Below, piece by piece: positions 23,922-31,496 of a stretch of 64,000 nt of DNA. A model generated the notes under the pieces. The model saw nothing but the letters and a program-made list of their open reading frames with translations. It had not been told where the DNA came from and did no database searches. The stretch lies in the NCBI RefSeq assembly GCF_000020665.1, contig NC_011071.1:2470501-2534500 (forward strand). Reading direction: 5' to 3'. Both the position numbers and the translations under genes were made by a program. This DNA comes from Stenotrophomonas maltophilia R551-3 (GTDB lineage: Bacteria > Pseudomonadota > Gammaproteobacteria > Xanthomonadales > Xanthomonadaceae). Numbering within the stretch: position 1 is the stretch's first letter; every line of letters starts with the position of its first letter.

Positions 23922-24902
23922 CTAACCAAGGACGGCAATGCCACCCGGAAAGCGACGCAGATCCAGTGACATCGTCAGTCGCAGCTGCTCCAGCGCTGCA
24001 TCGGGATCATCGATGCGGAAGCGGCCGCTGACCGGCGCGCGGGCCAATGCCGATTCGCCCAGCATTACCTTGCCACGGCGATAGCGGTTGATCTCGTCCA
24101 CCACCTCGTGCAGCGGCGCGCGGCGAAACACCAGCATGCCTTCGGTCCAGGCGCTCACGTCCGAGGCCACGGCCTCGGCCACCACGCCACTGAGGCGCTC
24201 GTCGTACTGGGTCTGCTGGCCCGCCTGCAGCTGCAGCCGGCCCTGCGGATGCTCGATGCGGGCGCTGCCATGCAGGCAGGTCACCCGCACCTGGCCATGG
24301 GTGTTGCGTACGTCGAGGCGCACCGCACCTTCATCAGCGATCACGCAGCCCGGTCCAGCGAACAATGCAAGGCGCAGGCCAGGCTGGGTTTCGATCGCGG
24401 CCTGGCCCTGTACGAGCTCGAAGCCTTCGCCCTGCGCGTCCGCACGGCGGCGCAGGCTGCTCTGGGTGTCCAGCTCAATCTTCAGCTGTGGCGAAGGCGC
24501 GATCTGCAGCCGCTCACCGGTGCCGGTATGGAAGTCGGCCGCCATCGCCGTCACCGATGGCCACAGCCCCAGCGGTGGGCGGATCGCCGCCACCACTACC
24601 AGACTGGCCGGGGCGGCAATCGCTGCACCGAGGAAGGCACGACGGCTCCAGCGCTGCGCAGGACTCGCGGCAATTGCCTGGCGCGCAGCGGCGGGCAGCT
24701 GCTCGCCGGCCAGGCGCACCTGCTCCCATTGCCGGCGCGCGCGGCCGAATGCTTCACGATGGAGAGGATCGGCCTCGCACCACGCCCGGAACCTGCGCCC
24801 GTCGGCGGCGGTGGCTTCGCCCGAGGTCAGGCGCACCACCCACGCGTGGGCCTGACGCTCGACGGCATCCAGCGGGCGTTGCGGGCGATCGTCAGGATCC
24901 AT
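23922..24902 (-). CDS. FecR-type anti-sigma factor (VreR-like)
   Basis: A 326-aa protein with the classic FecR layout. A cytoplasmic anti-sigma domain of DUF4880 type occupies residues 1-80 (ERQAHAWVVRLTSGEATAADG, FRAWCEADPLHREAF). A transmembrane segment (about residues 89-107, RAFLGAAIAAPASLVVVAAI) is followed by a periplasmic FecR domain (FHTGTGERLQIA, LVQGQAAIET, VRVTCLHGSARIEH, LQAGQQTQY). A C-terminal secretin/STN-like domain holds GRFRIDDPDAALEQLRLTMSL. It would hold the neighbouring sigma factor until the STN protein at 25519-26199 signals. The start is 69 bases after the sigma gene. Confidence 0.92.
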   Translation of the reverse strand: MDPDDRPQRPLDAVERQAHAWVVRLTSGEATAADGRRFRAWCEADPLHREAFGRARRQWEQVRLAGEQLPAAARQAIAASPAQRWSRRAFLGAAIAAPASLVVVAAIRPPLGLWPSVTAMAADFHTGTGERLQIAPSPQLKIELDTQSSLRRRADAQGEGFELVQGQAAIETQPGLRLALFAGPGCVIADEGAVRLDVRNTHGQVRVTCLHGSARIEHPQGRLQLQAGQQTQYDERLSGVVAEAVASDVSAWTEGMLVFRRAPLHEVVDEINRYRRGKVMLGESALARAPVSGRFRIDDPDAALEQLRLTMSLDLRRFPGGIAVLG

Positions 24903-24971
24903 GGGGGCTCATGCCGGACCCGCACGCTGCGGGGTTCTGCTCGGCGTCAAAGTGTAGACGGATGCCGCCGC

Positions 24972-25502
24972 TCAGAACCGCACCTGGCGCCCCTGCCCGC
25001 TGCGCTCGGCCAGATAGTCCTGGGCCGCCTTCAGTTCACGCTGCACCAGCCGCAGCGACACGCCGAGGTGATCGGCCACATCACGCTGCTGCAGGCCATC
25101 AACACGGATCGCCAGCAGGATGCGGCGGCGGCGCTCGGGCATGCGCTGCAGCAGGCCGACCATGTCCTCCAGCGCGAATTCGAGCTCGGCGGCCTGTGCC
25201 GGGCCCGGACCCGGGTCGGCCATGTCCATCAGCGTATCCACCTCTTCCAGGCTCAGCAGGCGATGATCGGCCCGCTGGCGGTCGATCACCGTGTTCATCG
25301 CCATGCGCAGCAGGTAGGCCGCCGGGTTCTGCACCGCATCCAACCGGTCACGACGAGCACTTAGACGCATCCAGGTGTCCTGCAGTGCATCACCGGCCAG
25401 TTCTTCCGAGCCGAGCTTGCGCACCAGGCGGCGCTTCAGCTCGTCGTAGGCCCCCAGAAGGTGGTCCATCAGGTCAACTGCCCCAGCCGTACCGTTGCTC
25501 AT
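24972..25502 (-). CDS. FecI-type ECF sigma factor (VreI-like)
   Basis: A 176-aa sigma-70 family ECF factor. ATG 25502 has AAGGA seven bases upstream; a start at 25544 would run into the preceding gene. Region 2 includes LAGDALQDTWMRL and NPAAYLLRMAMNTVIDRQRA, and region 4 includes LQRMPERRRRILLAIRVDGL followed by a helix-turn-helix, QRDVADHLGVSLRLVQREL. It is preceded by the STN-TonB gene (16-base gap) and followed by fecR, the arrangement of iron-starvation and PUMA3 surface-signalling modules. It probably drives the secretion, DING and TpsA genes downstream; that is inferred from context. Confidence 0.92.
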   Translation of the reverse strand: MSNGTAGAVDLMDHLLGAYDELKRRLVRKLGSEELAGDALQDTWMRLSARRDRLDAVQNPAAYLLRMAMNTVIDRQRADHRLLSLEEVDTLMDMADPGPGPAQAAELEFALEDMVGLLQRMPERRRRILLAIRVDGLQQRDVADHLGVSLRLVQRELKAAQDYLAERSGQGRQVRF

Positions 25503-25518
25503 GTTCGAATCCTTGAAG

Positions 25519-26199
25519 TCATGGAAGGGGCGAGCGCCGGCCACAGTCGTGGTCGGTGCCGGAAGGTCGGATCTGCAGCGTTACCGGCTGCGGCAGCGCA
25601 GCGGCCTCGGCCGCCAGCACCAGGCCCTGCAACGCCTGCAACAGGCGTGCATCGCGGCGGGCGCTGCCACTGCCTGAGAGCAGCTCGGGCGCATGCACCT
25701 GGCCTTCGCTGTCGACGTGGAAGCGCAGCGTCGCGGCATAGCGGCCGGGCGCGATCTCGGGGTCGTCACAGAACGCCGCACGCAGGCGCTGCTGCAGCCC
25801 GCCATAGCGACGCCGACGCTCGGCCTCGGGAAGTTCGGCACCAGTACCAGGTTCGGCGACCGAGGGCGTGCCCCGGCGCAGCACCACGCGCTGCTCACCG
25901 ATCATCTCGGCCTCGATGCCGGTGCCCTGCAGCAGCGCCTGCAACGCGGGGAGTGGCGGCAAGCTGGCCCTCAACGCGTGACTGCTGCGCCCGGCGGCAA
26001 GGTCACCCGGGTACATCACCGACCACCCACTGATGACACTGAAGCGCTCGACCGCCTGTTCCAGCGGCTGCGCAGGGATGTCGTAGGCATGAACACCGTC
26101 CTGTGCGGCAGCGGCAAAGGACAGCAGCAGCCATGCGGCGATGGCCACCTTCCAAGTTCTGACCGCATGGTGTCCATTCAGCCCCCTGACGTAGAACAC
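25519..26199 (-). CDS. STN-domain protein with TonB-like C-terminus (VreA-like surface-signalling component)
   Basis: About 226 aa. No ATG suits; GTG 26199 with GAGGG upstream is my best start, and GTG 26148 is an alternative. A signal peptide (VAIAAWLLLSFAAAAQ) leads to an STN domain (YDIPAQPLEQAVERFSVISG, LQALLQGTGIEAEMIGEQRV), the periplasmic signalling fold found at the N-terminus of TonB-dependent transducers and secretins. After a linker comes a TonB C-terminal-like domain (YAATLRFHVDSEGQVHAPEL, a pattern of energy-transducer C-termini). There is no beta-barrel. This is the architecture I recall for P. aeruginosa VreA, which with a sigma/anti-sigma pair activates genes under phosphate limitation. 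Confidence 0.82.
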   Translation of the reverse strand: MFYVRGLNGHHAVRTWKVAIAAWLLLSFAAAAQDGVHAYDIPAQPLEQAVERFSVISGWSVMYPGDLAAGRSSHALRASLPPLPALQALLQGTGIEAEMIGEQRVVLRRGTPSVAEPGTGAELPEAERRRRYGGLQQRLRAAFCDDPEIAPGRYAATLRFHVDSEGQVHAPELLSGSGSARRDARLLQALQGLVLAAEAAALPQPVTLQIRPSGTDHDCGRRSPLP

Positions 26200-26412
26200 A
26201 TGACCCTCGGCAGCGACAGCAGCTGCAGTGGACGCGCGACACGACCGGAGCCCCGGCCCGCGCGCGACCAGCAAGCGGGCTCAAACCGTACCGGGGCCAG
26301 ATGTCATTGCGATGACCGCTGCCTACGGTCTGGTGTCGAGGCAGGCTCCGTGACGCCCCCACGAATCAGCAATCAATCAATAGAGTGAACAGACATCTTC
26401 ATCTGCTCCTGT

Positions 26413-26448
26413 GGTCAGAGCCCGTTGCGCAGCAACGGGATCCGACCC
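26413..26448. repeat. Imperfect palindrome of the GGTCAGAGCCC type
   Basis: An imperfect hairpin: GGTCAGAGCCCGTTGC, a short loop, then GCAACGGGATCCGACC. Hairpins of this form (GGTC...GATCCGACC) are, to my knowledge, scattered through Stenotrophomonas intergenic regions. It may be a dispersed repeat rather than a gene-specific site. Confidence 0.55.
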
Positions 26449-26475
26449 CGACAGGTCGCGGGGAACTGTCAGGCA

Positions 26476-26577
26476 GCGGGGCGGTGTGGCCAGGCAGGAC
26501 CGTTGGCGCCATGGATGGCGCCACCGAGCCCCCAAGGAAGGGTTTACGGCGTGTCCTGCCTGGCCACACCGCCCCGC
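26476..26577. repeat. 25-bp perfect inverted repeat enclosing a second palindrome
   Basis: Perfect 25-base arms lie at 26476-26500 and 26553-26577 (starting GCGGGGCGGTG). They flank a 52-base loop that itself contains the palindrome TGGCGCCATGGATGGCGCCA at 26504-26523. As RNA this gives a long stem with an internal hairpin. Its size suggests a dispersed repeat element or a strong bidirectional transcription barrier downstream of the lrp gene. Confidence 0.75.
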
Positions 26578-26669
26578 CGCCCCAGGGAACATCGCTGTTG
26601 CCGTTGCGGTTGCTCCGGCTGTTGCCTCTGCGGGTGCCGGGTGCAACCCGGCCAGAAATCACCCATTCC

Positions 26670-27134
26670 TCAAAGCGGCAGCTGGGTCGTCTGCTTGATC
26701 CGCTGCATCGGAATCTCGGTCTTCGTGTTCTGCACCCCGGCAATCCGGTTCAGGTGCTGCATCTGGAACTGCCGGTAGGCATCAAGATCGGCCACCGCCA
26801 CCCGCAGCAGGAAGTCGCAGTCACCGGCCATCAGATGGCATTCAAGCACTTCCGGGAAAGACTTGATGCTGTTGATGAAGTGATTGGTGGTGTCCTCGTC
26901 CTGTCCGCGCAGCCACACCCGCACGAACACCGTGAAGCCGCGGCCCACCTTGGCCTCGTTCAACAAGGCCACGTAGCGGTCGATGTAGCCGCCCTCCTCC
27001 AGCAATCGCACCCGGCGCAGACAGGCCGAGGGCGAAAGGCCCACCTGCCGGGCCAGCTCCAGGTTCTGCAGGCGGCCGTCACGCTGCAAGGCGTCGAGGA
27101 TGCGGCGATCAAGGTTGTCGAGCTGGTACTGCAT
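26670..27134 (-). CDS. Lrp/AsnC family transcriptional regulator
   Basis: A 154-aa protein with an N-terminal helix-turn-helix (LDNLDRRILDALQRDGRLQN, LARQVGLSPSACLRRVRLLE) and a C-terminal RAM/AsnC ligand-binding domain (GDCDFLLRVAVADLDAYRQF). It is divergent from azlCD with a 127-base gap, so it probably senses an amino acid and controls the exporter, as AzlB and Lrp-type regulators do. The sequence does not show which amino acid it binds. Confidence 0.93.
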   Translation of the reverse strand: MQYQLDNLDRRILDALQRDGRLQNLELARQVGLSPSACLRRVRLLEEGGYIDRYVALLNEAKVGRGFTVFVRVWLRGQDEDTTNHFINSIKSFPEVLECHLMAGDCDFLLRVAVADLDAYRQFQMQHLNRIAGVQNTKTEIPMQRIKQTTQLPL

Positions 27135-27261
27135 TGGATTTCACCTTTGGCGACCCTGGCCGCATGGAATCTCAATATTCTCGAATCGAATGGCATCAAC
27201 GCAACCCGATTTCGCGATCGGACCGCTAGCATGGGCCACCCCTACCTCGTTGTGCCGTTCC

Positions 27262-27993
27262 ATGGACGCCCGTACCACCCTCCCCCTGCCCGACACCTGC
27301 GATACCGCGCCGCGTGCCGAATTCCTGCGCGGCCTTCGCGCTGCCGTGCCGGTGATGATCGGCTTCATTCCGTTCGCCCTGGTACTCGGCGCCCAGGCAG
27401 CACAGAAGGGCCTGAGCGCACTGGAAGTGCCGCTGATGACCGGCCTCAACTTCGCCGGCGGCTCGGAATTCGCCGCCGTCGAACTGTGGAGCTCGCCGCC
27501 GCATATCGCGCTGATCGTGGCGATCACCGCGCTGGTCAACAGCCGCCACTTGCTGATGGGTGCCAGCCTTGCCCCGCTGCTGCAGCACCTGCCGCGCCGT
27601 CGCGTGCTGCCGGCCCTGTTCTTCATGTGCGACGAAAGCTGGGCGATGGGCGTGGCCGACGCGCGCCGCCGTGCGCTCGGCTTCAGCCTTTCCTACTACC
27701 TGGGCGTCTCGGCCGGCCTGTACACGGTCTGGGTGGCCTGTACCGCGCTGGGTGCGATCGTCGGCCCGATGCTGGGCGACATCCACGCCTATGGTTTTGA
27801 CATGGCCTTCCCGGCCGTGTTCCTGGTCCTGCTGCGCGGCATGTGGCAGGGCATGAAAGCAGCGCGGCCGTGGCTGGTCAGCCTGGTGGCGGCCGCCGCC
27901 ACCTACCTGCTGATCCCGGGCGCGTGGTACGTGGCCAGCGGCGCACTGGCCGGCCTGGCGGCAGCCTGGCTGCTGGCGGAGGACCCGGCATGA
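27262..27993 (+). CDS. azlC: AzlC branched-chain amino acid exporter, large subunit
   Basis: A 243-aa multi-spanning inner-membrane protein. ATG 27262 gives the usual AzlC N-terminus (FLRGLRAAVPVMIGFIPFAL, GLNFAGGSEFAAVELW, NSRHLLMGASLAP). With AzlD it exports branched-chain amino acids and their analogues such as azaleucine. Its stop overlaps the azlD start (ATGA), so the two are coupled. Confidence 0.93.
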   Translation: MDARTTLPLPDTCDTAPRAEFLRGLRAAVPVMIGFIPFALVLGAQAAQKGLSALEVPLMTGLNFAGGSEFAAVELWSSPPHIALIVAITALVNSRHLLMGASLAPLLQHLPRRRVLPALFFMCDESWAMGVADARRRALGFSLSYYLGVSAGLYTVWVACTALGAIVGPMLGDIHAYGFDMAFPAVFLVLLRGMWQGMKAARPWLVSLVAAAATYLLIPGAWYVASGALAGLAAAWLLAEDPA

Positions 27994-28304
27994 TCTTCAA
28001 CGGACTGATCCACTGGACCTCGGTGCTGACCATCGTGCTGATGGCCGCAGCGACCTACCTGACCCGCATCGTCGGCTTTCTCGCTCTGCGTAACCGCTCG
28101 TTGAGCAAGCGCGCGGTGACGGTAATGGAAGCCGCTCCGGGCTGCGTGCTGATCTCGGTGATCGCCCCGGACTTCGTTGCCGACAAGCCGGCTGATCTGG
28201 CCGCGCTCGCCATCACGCTACTGGTCGCCACGCGCTTTTCAATGCTGCCCACGGTGTTGATCGGCGTGGTGTCGGCCGGCGTGTTGCGTTACCTGATGGG
28301 CTGA
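27990..28304 (+). CDS. azlD: AzlD branched-chain amino acid exporter, small subunit
   Basis: A 104-aa protein with several hydrophobic segments and the family motif AAATYLTRIVGFLALRNRSL near the N-terminus. It follows azlC with a 4-base overlap. A GTAG palindrome pair begins 8 bases after the stop and probably terminates the transcript. Confidence 0.9.
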   Translation: MIFNGLIHWTSVLTIVLMAAATYLTRIVGFLALRNRSLSKRAVTVMEAAPGCVLISVIAPDFVADKPADLAALAITLLVATRFSMLPTVLIGVVSAGVLRYLMG

Positions 28305-28312
28305 CGCCTCTT

Positions 28313-28377
28313 CGCCGGGCATGGCCCGGCGCTACCCCTGTACCGCCCCCCTGGTAACGCCCGGCCATGCCCGGCGG
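28313..28377. repeat. SMAG/REP palindrome pair after azlD
   Basis: Two palindromes: CGCCGGGCATGGCCCGGCG next to CTAC (28313-28335, a GTAG-headed unit on the minus strand), and GTAACGCCCGGCCATGCCCGGCG from about 28354. Both resemble Stenotrophomonas GTAG elements in inverted orientation. They lie directly after a stop codon, where such elements often serve as terminators. Confidence 0.8.
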
Positions 28378-28420
28378 AACACCCCTGCGACACCCGGTCG
28401 CAGCCGATCCCACTACCCGC

Positions 28421-28434
28421 TTGATCAATGTCAA
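28421..28434 (+). promoter_or_regulatory. FNR-type box upstream of the PAS/diflavin operon
   Basis: TTGATCAATGTCAA matches the FNR consensus TTGAT-N4-ATCAA at 9 of 10 positions, and also fits the DNR-type variant with GTCAA. Its centre is about 84 bases before the start codon at 28512, compatible with class II activation from a promoter with a leader of about 40 bases. Confidence 0.72.
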
Positions 28435-28511
28435 ACCGCCCGCCGCCGCGCGGGCGTATCTCTATGCAGGAACCCAATACGCCGGCGTCACCGGCATCCA
28501 AAGGACCTGCG

Positions 28512-28940
28512 ATGAGCTACACCCCCGACAACGCCCAGCTGCTGAATGCCATGCAGAACGTCATGGTGATCTCCACCACCGACCTGCAGGGCAACATCAC
28601 CTACGCCAATGACCTGTTCTGCACGCTCACCGGGTTCGCGCGCGAGGAGCTGATCGGCCAGCCGCACAGCATCGTGCGCCATCCGGATGTGCCCAAGGCG
28701 GTCTACAAGGACATGTGGGACACCATCAAGGCCGGCAAGACCTGGACCGGCATCGTGCCCAACCTTGGCAAGGGCGGCGTGCTCTACGTGGTCGACACCA
28801 CCGTGCAGCCGCTGTTCGACGCCGACGGCAGCATCACCTCGTACATCAGCATCCGCCGCGTGGTGAACGACCTGATGCAGAACTACGACCTGGTCGAGTT
28901 CAGCAAGGAAAAGTTCGACGACTTCTACGAGGCCGCGTGA
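28512..28940 (+). CDS. Stand-alone Aer-like PAS-domain protein
   Basis: A 142-aa protein. ATG 28512 has AAAGGA six bases upstream; earlier in-frame ATGs at 28428 and 28464 lack this. A single PAS domain fills the protein, with motifs very close to the FAD-binding PAS of the E. coli aerotaxis receptor Aer: STTDLQGNITYANDLF, GQPHSIVRHPDVPKAVYKDM, TWTGIVPNLGKGG, SYISIRR. There is no membrane segment, HAMP or signalling output. The stop overlaps the GTG start of the next gene (GTGA). Redox or flavin sensing tied to the partner reductase is inference. Confidence 0.88.
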   Translation: MSYTPDNAQLLNAMQNVMVISTTDLQGNITYANDLFCTLTGFAREELIGQPHSIVRHPDVPKAVYKDMWDTIKAGKTWTGIVPNLGKGGVLYVVDTTVQPLFDADGSITSYISIRRVVNDLMQNYDLVEFSKEKFDDFYEAA

Positions 28941-30466
28941 ACGCTCTCCCGACCAGTACGCCCTTCAGCCGCCTGCTGGTGGGTTTCGCGTCCGAGTCGG
29001 GCAATGCCCGCGCCCTGGCCCAGCGCCTGGGCGCGGACCTGCAGCCGCACGCGCCGCAGGTGCTCCCGTTCAACGATATCGACGTGGCCAGCCTCGGCCA
29101 CGGCGATGTGCTGCTGGCGATCTCCAGCTCGTTCGGTGACGGCGAACCGCCGGCCAACGGCGAACAGTTCTTTGAAACCCTGCGCCAGACTCCGACACTG
29201 AGCGGCCTGCGCTATGCAGTGTTCGGCCTCGGCGACACCGGCTACCCCAGCTTCTGCGGCTTCACCAAGGCGCTGGATGCCGCGCTGAGCGAGCGCCAGG
29301 CGCAGCCGCTGCTGCACCGCGTGGATGCCGACCTGGGTTACGAGCAGTTCTTCCAGCAATGGCAGCCGGTGCTGGGCCAGGTTCTGGATGGCGACCTCGA
29401 CGCTGGCGAGGACCTGCACCTGCAGGTCACCGCCTATGGCGAAGACAATGCCTTTGCCGCCCCCATTCTCGAACGCCGCCGCTTGAACAGCAGCGACCCG
29501 GCCGCCTGGCACCTGCAACTGGACATTGCCGGCAGTGGCATGGCCTACCGCGCGGGTGACACCCTGCACGTGGTGCCGGAGAACGACCCTGCCCTGCTGC
29601 AGGCATTGGCCGCCTGGTACGGCGACACCGCCGCTGTGGCTACGCTGCATGACCGGGAGCTGCGCCTGCTGAGCAAGGGCGTGCTGCGCGAACTGGCCAA
29701 GCTCGGTGGCAGCGACGTACTGAAGGGCCTGTTGAAGGTCAGCCAGAAGCGCGAGCTGGAAGCCTACCTGCACGGCCTGGACCTGCTGGACGTGCTGCAG
29801 GACCACGCCACGCCGGACAGCATTCCGCTGGTCCGCCTTCGCGAGCTGCTTTCACCACGCCTGCCGCGTGCCTATTCGATCGCCTCGCACCCCTGCGACG
29901 ACCAGCTGAGCCTGTGCGTGCGCGAAGTGCGCTACACCCTGCGTGGGCGCGAGCGCTTCGGCACTGCCACCGGCAGCCTGCTGCACGGCGGCGACCACGC
30001 GCGCGTGTACTGCCGTTCCAATCCCGGCTTCCATCTGCCCGATACCGGCGAAGCTCCATTGCTGCTGGTTGGCACCGGCACCGGCATCGCGCCGTTGATG
30101 GGCCTGATGCAGGAGCTGCAGGCCAACGCCTGCGAACGCGAAGTACACCTGGTGTTCGGCGAGAAGCACAGCCAGCACGATTACCTGTACCGCGAGCAGC
30201 TGCAGGACTGGCGCGCGCGCGGTGTGCTGGCCGGCCTGCATACCGCGTTCTCGCGCGATGGCGCCGAAAAGGTCTATGTGCAGCATGTGCTGCAGCAGCG
30301 CGCCGACGAAGTGCGCGATGTGCTGGCCCGCGGTGGGCATCTGTACCTGTGCGGCAACAAGAGCCACCTGGAAAGCGCGGTGCGCGAGGCCATCGATGCC
30401 ATCGTTGGCGAAGGGCACTGGGACGCGCTACGAGGTGAAGGCCGCACGCACTGCGAGCTGTATTGA
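28937..30466 (+). CDS. CysJ-like diflavin (FMN/FAD) NADPH reductase
   Basis: A 509-aa soluble enzyme starting at GTG 28937, overlapping the PAS stop. The N-terminus is a flavodoxin (FMN) domain (ASESGNARALAQRLG, SSSFGDGEPPANGEQFF, FGLGDTGYPSFCG). A connecting FAD domain has RAYSIAS and GTATGSLL, and the NADP module has GTGTGIAPLMGLMQE and LYLCGNKSHLESAV, ending in HCELY with an aromatic terminus. The architecture is that of sulfite reductase flavoprotein or cytochrome P450 reductase. There is no CysI hemoprotein, so the electron acceptor is not evident. The FNR box suggests use under oxygen limitation. Possibly feeds a nitrate or nitrite enzyme; unproven. Confidence 0.88.
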   Translation: MNALPTSTPFSRLLVGFASESGNARALAQRLGADLQPHAPQVLPFNDIDVASLGHGDVLLAISSSFGDGEPPANGEQFFETLRQTPTLSGLRYAVFGLGDTGYPSFCGFTKALDAALSERQAQPLLHRVDADLGYEQFFQQWQPVLGQVLDGDLDAGEDLHLQVTAYGEDNAFAAPILERRRLNSSDPAAWHLQLDIAGSGMAYRAGDTLHVVPENDPALLQALAAWYGDTAAVATLHDRELRLLSKGVLRELAKLGGSDVLKGLLKVSQKRELEAYLHGLDLLDVLQDHATPDSIPLVRLRELLSPRLPRAYSIASHPCDDQLSLCVREVRYTLRGRERFGTATGSLLHGGDHARVYCRSNPGFHLPDTGEAPLLLVGTGTGIAPLMGLMQELQANACEREVHLVFGEKHSQHDYLYREQLQDWRARGVLAGLHTAFSRDGAEKVYVQHVLQQRADEVRDVLARGGHLYLCGNKSHLESAVREAIDAIVGEGHWDALRGEGRTHCELY

Positions 30467-30827
30467 TCCATTCCACTGGATTGCCCGAACGCTGGATTGG
30501 TAGAGCCGGCCTCTGGCCGGCTGCTCCGGATTCCATGGTTGCCGGCCAGCGGCCGGCACTACCATCAGCTGTAGTCAACCATCGCCCGTGCGTCGCGAAA
30601 CCCCTGAGCCGGTAGAGCCGGCCGCTGGCCGGCTGCTCCGGATTCCATGGTTGCCGGCCAGCGGCCGGCACTACCATCAGCTGTAGTCAACCATCGCCTG
30701 TGCGTCGCGAAACCCCTGAGCCGGTAGAGCCGGCCGCTGGCCGGCTGCTCCGGAATCCGTGGTTGCCGGCCAGCGGCCGGCACTACCATCAGATGCAACC
30801 AACCTTCGCCTGTGCGTCCAGCACGGG
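30467..30827. repeat. Three SMAG/REP inverted pairs in a 112-bp tandem array
   Basis: Between the convergent diflavin reductase and modC genes lie three inverted GTAG dimers at 30500-30563, 30612-30674 and 30724-30786. Each consists of GTAGAGCCGGCC(T/G)CTGGCC, a spacer, and the mirror GGCCAGCGGCCGGCACTAC. The period is 112 bases, and the spacers between the pairs are nearly identical. They probably act as a bidirectional terminator. Tandem amplification of a SMAG dimer is visible directly. Confidence 0.9.
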
Positions 30828-31496
30828 TCAATCGCCGACGATGCGGCCGTCCACGACGCGTGCCACCTGCTGGCCGAACATGGCCACATCCTGCGGGTCG
30901 TGGCTGATCAACAGCAACGGGATGCCGGTCTTGTCCAGCACGGTCTCCAGCTCCTGGCGCAGGTGCTGGCGCAGATCATGGTCCAGCGCGGAGAACGGCT
31001 CATCCAGCAGCAGTGCCTGCGGCTGCGTCACCAGGGCTCGTGCCAAGGCGGTACGCTGACGTTGCCCGCCGGAGACCTGCGAGGGCAGCAGATCGCCCAC
31101 TGTGTCGATGCGGAATGCGTGCAACCATTGCTCCACTGCATCAAAGCGCTGCCCGGTGCGTGGATTGAGCCAGCCCTTCTGCAGACCGAACGCCACGTTC
31201 TGGCGCACGCTCAGGTGTGGGAACAACGCATAGTCCTGGAAGACATAGCCCAGCCGGCGGCGCTGCGGTGGCAGGTCCACGCCGGCCGCCGCGTCAAACA
31301 AGGTCTGCCCCTGCAGGCGCACGTGGCCCTGGCCCGGCCTCAGCAGCCCGGCCACTCCCTTCAGGGTCAGGCTCTTGCCCGCGCCCGAGGGCCCGAACAG
31401 CACCACCTGCCGCTGCGTGCACTGCAAAGCTACGTCCAGCACGAAACTCTGGCCGGCCGCCTGCAGTCGGCGCTGCACCTGCAGATCAAGCCACAT
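30828..31496 (-). CDS. modC: Molybdate ABC transporter ATP-binding protein ModC (short form)
   Basis: A 222-aa ABC ATPase with Walker A GPSGAGKS (residues 35-42), Q-loop region YVFQDYALFPHLSV, signature VSGGQRQRTALARAL and Walker B LLLDEPFSALD. Canonical ModC is about 350 aa with a C-terminal TOBE/MOP molybdate-binding domain. That domain is missing, so direct allosteric regulation by molybdate through ModC is not expected. It overlaps the end of modB. Confidence 0.93.
   Translation of the reverse strand: MWLDLQVQRRLQAAGQSFVLDVALQCTQRQVVLFGPSGAGKSLTLKGVAGLLRPGQGHVRLQGQTLFDAAAGVDLPPQRRRLGYVFQDYALFPHLSVRQNVAFGLQKGWLNPRTGQRFDAVEQWLHAFRIDTVGDLLPSQVSGGQRQRTALARALVTQPQALLLDEPFSALDHDLRQHLRQELETVLDKTGIPLLLISHDPQDVAMFGQQVARVVDGRIVGD

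Larger units (their letters stand above)
26200..26669. other. Intergenic region with promoter candidates and palindromes
   Basis: No gene is supported here. The part next to the STN gene holds an inverted repeat GTCAT-TGCG-ATGAC at 26303-26316, a plausible regulator site for the minus-strand operon, and an AT-rich patch near 26364-26385. The right part is occupied by the two palindromic elements listed separately. Confidence 0.5.

Noticed and set aside
30500..30786. Possible CRISPR array
   Set aside because: The regular 112-base repeats are SMAG palindromes with near-identical spacers, so there are no unique spacers; no cas genes are present.
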